This document shows positions 24,330 through 27,789 of a stretch of 27,789 nucleotides of DNA, one piece after another. The stretch lies in NCBI GenBank assembly GCA_937982505.1, contig CALJLV010000027.1, positions 1-27,789 of the forward strand. Direction: 5' to 3'. The number at the start of each line of letters is the position of its first letter. Position 1 is the stretch's first letter. The position numbers and the translations under genes are program-made. This DNA comes from an uncultured Desulfobacteraceae bacterium. Lineage in GTDB: Bacteria; Desulfobacterota; Desulfobacteria; Desulfobacterales; UBA2174. The notes beneath the pieces were generated by a model. That model saw only the letters and a program-made list of their open reading frames with translations. It was not told where the DNA came from and searched no databases.

Positions 24330-24682
24330 GCCCACCTCCGCGGAGTACAGGGCGCTTCTTGAGAAAAGTCGGTTCGGCCCACGCGGGGCGGCGGCGCCCC
24401 GTGGGGCCTCAGGCGGGAATTTTGCGCGCGATCGGAATCATGGTCGGCTCCGCTGAATCCCTGAATCAGGCTAAGCGGCTAGAGGCCAAAGGCTTTGAAG
24501 AGACGCTACCATAGACGGAGGACCCGGATCAAGTCAACCCCAAACCTTCTGCTTGACAGGTGCGCCGGGGAGGTTAGTGTTGAAAAAGGGTCTCGAGCAC
24601 GGCCGTTCGCGGGATGGCCGCCGTTTAGGGATGAAATCCCGGGCTCATGTCGGGCTCCGGAAAAATTGGGGAGGGTGCAGCC
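24330..24682. other. Divergent promoter region between the CODH operon and the flavodoxin gene
   Basis: No gene is supported in these 353 bases. The region contains a strong GC-rich hairpin (about 24377-24408: core GGGGCG-GCGG-CGCCCC with a bulged outer stem) in the leader of the leftward CODH operon. It also holds a CTGAATC direct repeat pair around 24453-24467 and a candidate plus-strand promoter at 24553-24580. No clear CooA/CRP-type or FNR-type palindrome was found by eye. Confidence 0.5.
24553..24580 (+). promoter_or_regulatory. Possible promoter of the flavodoxin-like gene
   Basis: A perfect -35 TTGACA is 16 bases from TAGTGT (3 of 6), about 103 bases before the gene. The -10 is weak, so activation may be needed, or the call may be wrong. 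Confidence 0.35.
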
Positions 24683-25243
24683 ATGGCCAAGATTATCGTC
24701 GTTTACGCCACCGACTACGGCAACACCAGAAAAATGGCCGAAACCATCGTCGCCGGGGCCGCCAGTGTGCCCGATACGGAAGTGGTTCTCAAGAGCGCCG
24801 AAGATGCCACCGCCGAAGACCTTCTGGCCGCCGACGGCATCATCCTGGGAAGTCCGGTGCACATGGGAAGCATGGACTGGCGCCTGAAAAAGTTCATTGA
24901 TACCGCCTGCGGCCCCCTGTGGATGAAAAACGCCCTGGTGGGCAAGGTGGGAGCCGTCTTTGCCAGCGGCAGTGGCTACGGCAACGTGGGCAGCGGTGCC
25001 GAACTGACCCTGCTCGGCATGCTCAACAACCTGGCCGAGCTGGGGCTGATCATCGTGCCCTTGCCCAAGAGCACCGAAGGGTATGCCAAGTCCGGGCTGC
25101 AGTGGGGCGCTTATGCCCGCTCGGCGGGCGAGAACCTCGAACAGACCGGGGTGGCCGACGAAGCCCTGGTGGCCGCCCGCCGCCACGGGATTCACGTCGC
25201 CCGGACCGCCGCGGCCCTCAAGGGGCAAAAAATCTTCGACTGA
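24683..25243 (+). CDS. Flavodoxin-like (WrbA-type) NAD(P)H:quinone oxidoreductase family protein
   Basis: A 186-residue flavodoxin-fold protein. The FMN-phosphate loop is ATDYGNTRKMAE (about 9-20). Later FMN-contact elements are LGSPVHMGSMDWRLKKFID and GAVFASGSGYGNVGSGAELTLLGMLNNL, which match WrbA / NADPH-dependent FMN reductase rather than short electron-carrier flavodoxins. It probably performs two-electron reduction of quinones or carries electrons. The ATG at 24683 has GGGAGGG 7 bases upstream; an in-frame ATG at 24647 does not. It is divergent from the CODH operon and may share its redox-stress theme, but this link rests only on position. Confidence 0.88.
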   Translation: MAKIIVVYATDYGNTRKMAETIVAGAASVPDTEVVLKSAEDATAEDLLAADGIILGSPVHMGSMDWRLKKFIDTACGPLWMKNALVGKVGAVFASGSGYGNVGSGAELTLLGMLNNLAELGLIIVPLPKSTEGYAKSGLQWGAYARSAGENLEQTGVADEALVAARRHGIHVARTAAALKGQKIFD

Positions 25244-25318
25244 GGCGTCGTTTCACGGGTGGCGTCGCCGGCGGCCACGGGATTGCCAGATCATCCGCAA
25301 TGAGATAACCCAGGCGGC

Positions 25319-26914
25319 ATGCCTCGCCTCCAAAAAAACGGGTCCTTGCGCGGCGCCATGCGGGCCGACTGGGCCCTGGCCGCCGCCAGCGGCCTGCTGC
25401 TTACGGCCGGCTTCCCGGCGATAGACCTGCCCGGGCTGGCGTTTATCGCCTTGTTGCCCCTGCTGGCGGCCACCCGCGGGTCCGGCCCGGCCCGGGCCTG
25501 GCGCCTGGGATTTGTAACCGGCGGGGTTCACTATCTGACCCTGCTGTACTGGGTCGTCTACACCATGCGGACCTACGGGCACCTGCCGCTCTACCTGAGC
25601 GTTCCGGTGCTCTTTTTGCTGGCCGCCTACCTGGCCCTCTACCCGGCCTTCTTCGGGGCCGGTCTGGTCCTGATGAGGACGTCACCCTGGACCCTGGCCC
25701 CGGCTGCCGCCTTTCTCTGGACGGGTCTGGAGCTGATCCGGGCCCACCTGTTCACCGGTTTTCCCTGGGCCCTGCTGGGATACAGCCAATTTGCGCGTCT
25801 CGAGTTGATCCAGGTGGCCGACGTCGCCGGGGTATACGGGGTCTCCTTTTTCGTCGTCCTCGTCAACGCCGGTGTCTGGACCGTTCTGGCGGCGCTGGGC
25901 ACCGCAGGTTGGCACGGACAACGGGTATCCCGGCCGACCGCCTTCGGAGTGGCGGCGCTCGTCCTGGCCGCCGCGGCCGGTCTGACCGCTTACGGCCACT
26001 GGCGGCTGGCGGACGTGGCCGGGCGCGCGTCGGCCGCCCCGGCGCGCACGGTGGCCGTGGTTCAAGGCAACATCGACCAGGCCCTCAAGTGGGATCCGGT
26101 CCGGCAGGCGGCCAGCGTGGAAAAGTACCTGGCGCTTTCCGGGCGGGCCTTGGCCCAAGGCCCGGACCTGGTGGTCTGGCCGGAGACGGCGACTCCCTTT
26201 TACCTCTTCGACAACCCGCCGCTCACCGAGATGGTGACCGAATTCGTGGCCCGGGCCCGGACCCCGTTTCTGGTGGGCAGTCCGTCGTTTCGCCCGCACG
26301 GCGAGGCGGTGGATTATTTTAACAGCGCCTATCTCATCGACGCCGCGGGCCGCAGCGCCGGGCGCTACGACAAGGTCCACCTGGTCCCCTTCGGCGAGTA
26401 CGTGCCCCTCAAGCCGTTGCTCCCTTTCGTTGGCAAGATGGTCGCCCAGGTGGGGGACTTCAAGAGCGGCATTCCCGGCGCCACCCTGGCTTGGAACGAT
26501 CGGCGCATCGGGGTCCAGATCTGCTACGAGATCATTTTTCCCCGTCTTTCGCGCCAGATGGTGACCGGCGGTGCCGACATCCTGATCAACCTGACCAACG
26601 ACGCCTGGTTCGGACGCACCGGGGCGCCGTATCAGCATTTTTCCATGGTGGTGCTGCGGGCCGTGGAAAACCGCCGCACCGTCGTGCGGGCCGCCAACAC
26701 GGGCATCAGCGCCGTAATCGGGCCCGATGGACGGGTGGATGCGCGTACCGACCTGTTCGAGGACGCCACCTTCGTCCGGTCGGTGCCGTTGATGACCGAA
26801 CCGACGGTCTACACCCGCTGCGGGGATGTCTGGGCCGGACTCTGCCTGGCGGTGTCGCTCGTTTTGCTGGGAGCGGGGATGCGGCGACGCAGGTGGCAAT
26901 CAAACGGCCTGTAA
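25319..26914 (+). CDS. lnt: Apolipoprotein N-acyltransferase
   Basis: A 531-residue inner-membrane enzyme that adds the third acyl chain to the N-terminal Cys of lipoproteins. The N-terminal half has about six hydrophobic helices with the family motif FTGFPWALLGYSQF. The C-terminal nitrilase-like domain has the catalytic Glu in VVWPETATPFY, Lys in YDKVHLVPFGEYVP and Cys in GVQICYEIIFP, followed by NLTNDAWFG and RAVENRRTVVRAANTG. A final hydrophobic helix (WAGLCLAVSLVLLGAGM) anchors the C-terminus. Length and motifs are typical. The start at 25319 has only a weak AGGCGG; an ATG at 25358 is an alternative. The enzyme implies an outer membrane with lipoproteins, consistent with a Gram-negative host. 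Confidence 0.96.
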   Translation: MPRLQKNGSLRGAMRADWALAAASGLLLTAGFPAIDLPGLAFIALLPLLAATRGSGPARAWRLGFVTGGVHYLTLLYWVVYTMRTYGHLPLYLSVPVLFLLAAYLALYPAFFGAGLVLMRTSPWTLAPAAAFLWTGLELIRAHLFTGFPWALLGYSQFARLELIQVADVAGVYGVSFFVVLVNAGVWTVLAALGTAGWHGQRVSRPTAFGVAALVLAAAAGLTAYGHWRLADVAGRASAAPARTVAVVQGNIDQALKWDPVRQAASVEKYLALSGRALAQGPDLVVWPETATPFYLFDNPPLTEMVTEFVARARTPFLVGSPSFRPHGEAVDYFNSAYLIDAAGRSAGRYDKVHLVPFGEYVPLKPLLPFVGKMVAQVGDFKSGIPGATLAWNDRRIGVQICYEIIFPRLSRQMVTGGADILINLTNDAWFGRTGAPYQHFSMVVLRAVENRRTVVRAANTGISAVIGPDGRVDARTDLFEDATFVRSVPLMTEPTVYTRCGDVWAGLCLAVSLVLLGAGMRRRRWQSNGL

Positions 26915-26958
26915 TCCATTTACCAGGCACATCTTGAGGCCCTGGTGGACGGAAACAG

Positions 26959-27618
26959 ATGAAAATCACCGAAGAGATTTTTCAGGTCGGCGGCCAGGGA
27001 TACACATCGGCCCAGGACGCGGCGGTCTATCTCATCGCCTGGGATGGCCGGGCCGCCCTGGTGGATGCCGGCTGCGGCGGCCAGACCGGACAACTGCTTG
27101 AAAACGTGCGCGCCTGCCAGGTGGCGCCGGAACAGATTGAACTGCTGCTCCTCACCCACTGCCACTACGATCACACCGGCGGGGCGGCCGCCCTCAAGGC
27201 GCAACTGGGATTGACCGTGGTGGCCCACGCCCTGGACGCCGAGTTCATCGAAACCGGCGACGACCAGGTGACCGCCGCCTCGTGGTACGGGGCCTCGCTC
27301 ACCCCGGTGACAGTGGACCGCAAGCTGGACGGCCCGAGCCACACCATCGCGTTGGGCCGGCGGACCATCGAGGCATTGCACATGCCCGGCCACTCGCCCG
27401 GCAGCCTGGTCTACCGGGTCGCATCCGAGGGCCTGAGCCTCCTGTTCGGCCAGGACGTCCACGGCCCGCTCGACCGCCGCCTGCGCTCCAACCGCAGCGA
27501 CTACCGTAACAGCCTGGAGCGGATGGCCGCCTTGGATGCCGACATCCTCTGCGAAGGCCACTTCGGCGTAATCCGGGGCAAGGACGCGGTGCGGCGCTTT
27601 ATCCGGTCGTTTTTGTAG
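26959..27618 (+). CDS. Metallo-beta-lactamase-fold hydrolase, glyoxalase II-like
   Basis: A 219-residue MBL-fold protein. The zinc motif THCHYDHTGG (about 66-75) is followed by HMPGHSPGS (metal His), LLFGQDVHG (bridging Asp) and CEGHFGV (final His), a complete two-metal set. This size and pattern fit small glyoxalase II-like thioester hydrolases. It starts 44 bases after lnt, so it may be co-transcribed, though no functional link is evident. The ribosome site (GGAAACAG) is weak. It is unrelated in detail to the other MBL gene at 14057-14971, which is longer and has a different C-terminal region. Confidence 0.9.
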   Translation: MKITEEIFQVGGQGYTSAQDAAVYLIAWDGRAALVDAGCGGQTGQLLENVRACQVAPEQIELLLLTHCHYDHTGGAAALKAQLGLTVVAHALDAEFIETGDDQVTAASWYGASLTPVTVDRKLDGPSHTIALGRRTIEALHMPGHSPGSLVYRVASEGLSLLFGQDVHGPLDRRLRSNRSDYRNSLERMAALDADILCEGHFGVIRGKDAVRRFIRSFL

Positions 27619-27789
27619 CTCAGATCAATTCAGGATTTTGTTTGGACCAGGGAAAACCGGTGGTTGACCGCAAATGCGGAAGGTGGTCTTGACGCTTCCG
27701 ATAGATGGTATGCCTTGCATACATAAGCCATAGGCTCCCGTTTGGGATTTGTAAGCACAAAATGGCTTCAAAATCCTGCCTTTCGCTAT
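27619..27789. other. Terminal intergenic stretch
   Basis: No gene is supported. Two perfect small inverted repeats are visible: CCGCA-AA-TGCGG (27668-27679) and GTATGC-CTT-GCATAC (27708-27722). Neither is followed by a T tract. Base composition is more AT-rich than the coding regions, as expected for a spacer or promoter region. Confidence 0.45.

Noticed and set aside
24453..24467. CTGAATC repeat pair as a possible operator for the CODH operon
   Set aside because: It is a direct rather than a clean inverted repeat and does not match CooA, CRP or FNR sites. Support is too weak to call.

Overview
The window reads as high-GC chromosomal DNA of an anaerobic, probably sulfate-reducing, deltaproteobacterium (Desulfobacterota; Desulfobacterales-like is my best guess). 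The basis is a selenocysteine-containing formate dehydrogenase / HdrA / MvhD operon, a CooS-CooF-oxidoreductase carbon monoxide dehydrogenase cluster, sigma-54 two-component control and protein similarity recalled from memory. No database was searched. Bases 1-51 are an Illumina-type P5 adapter, so the left edge is a contig end and the first gene is cut there by an artefact. No tRNA, rRNA, IS element, phage gene or CRISPR array was seen.

Region 1 (52-9331, all minus strand) is the most striking part. In transcription order it holds a receiver-domain protein, a GAF-histidine kinase, a single-domain response regulator, a double-module HdrA, MvhD, an FdhB/FrhB-like iron-sulfur protein and FdhA. 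A near-perfect sigma-54 promoter (7547-7561) stands in front of the set. An NtrC-type activator gene with its own sigma-70-like promoter and terminator lies just upstream. Three genes contain an in-frame TGA exactly where homologues carry Cys or Sec (hdrA codon 65, mvhD codon 69, fdhA codon 136). Each TGA is followed at SECIS distance by a hairpin, so three subunits of one proposed complex appear to be selenoproteins. The likely role is formate oxidation (or CO2 reduction) coupled through MvhD to flavin-based electron bifurcation or confurcation on HdrA. The low- and high-potential partners are not encoded here.

Region 2 (9430-14027) has a minus-strand radical SAM gene and a divergent plus-strand set: prfB with the classic programmed +1 frameshift at UGA, an HD-domain hydrolase, and a ThiE-ThiL fusion for thiamine biosynthesis. 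Region 3 (14057-20305) is mixed: an MBL-fold hydrolase and an EamA transporter in tandem, a PAS-LuxR regulator, a YbgC-like thioesterase, a YvlD-like membrane protein, and a 543-residue protein of unknown function. Intergenic spaces here carry several strong hairpins and a short direct repeat.

Region 4 (20345-27618) contains a minus-strand operon: NAD(P)H/FAD oxidoreductase, CooF-like ferredoxin and CooS. CooS keeps all C-cluster ligands but has the altered N-terminal Cys pattern expected of a CX2C-type D-cluster. Divergent from it are a flavodoxin-like protein, apolipoprotein N-acyltransferase (lnt) and a second MBL-fold hydrolase. The last 171 bases hold no gene that I can support.
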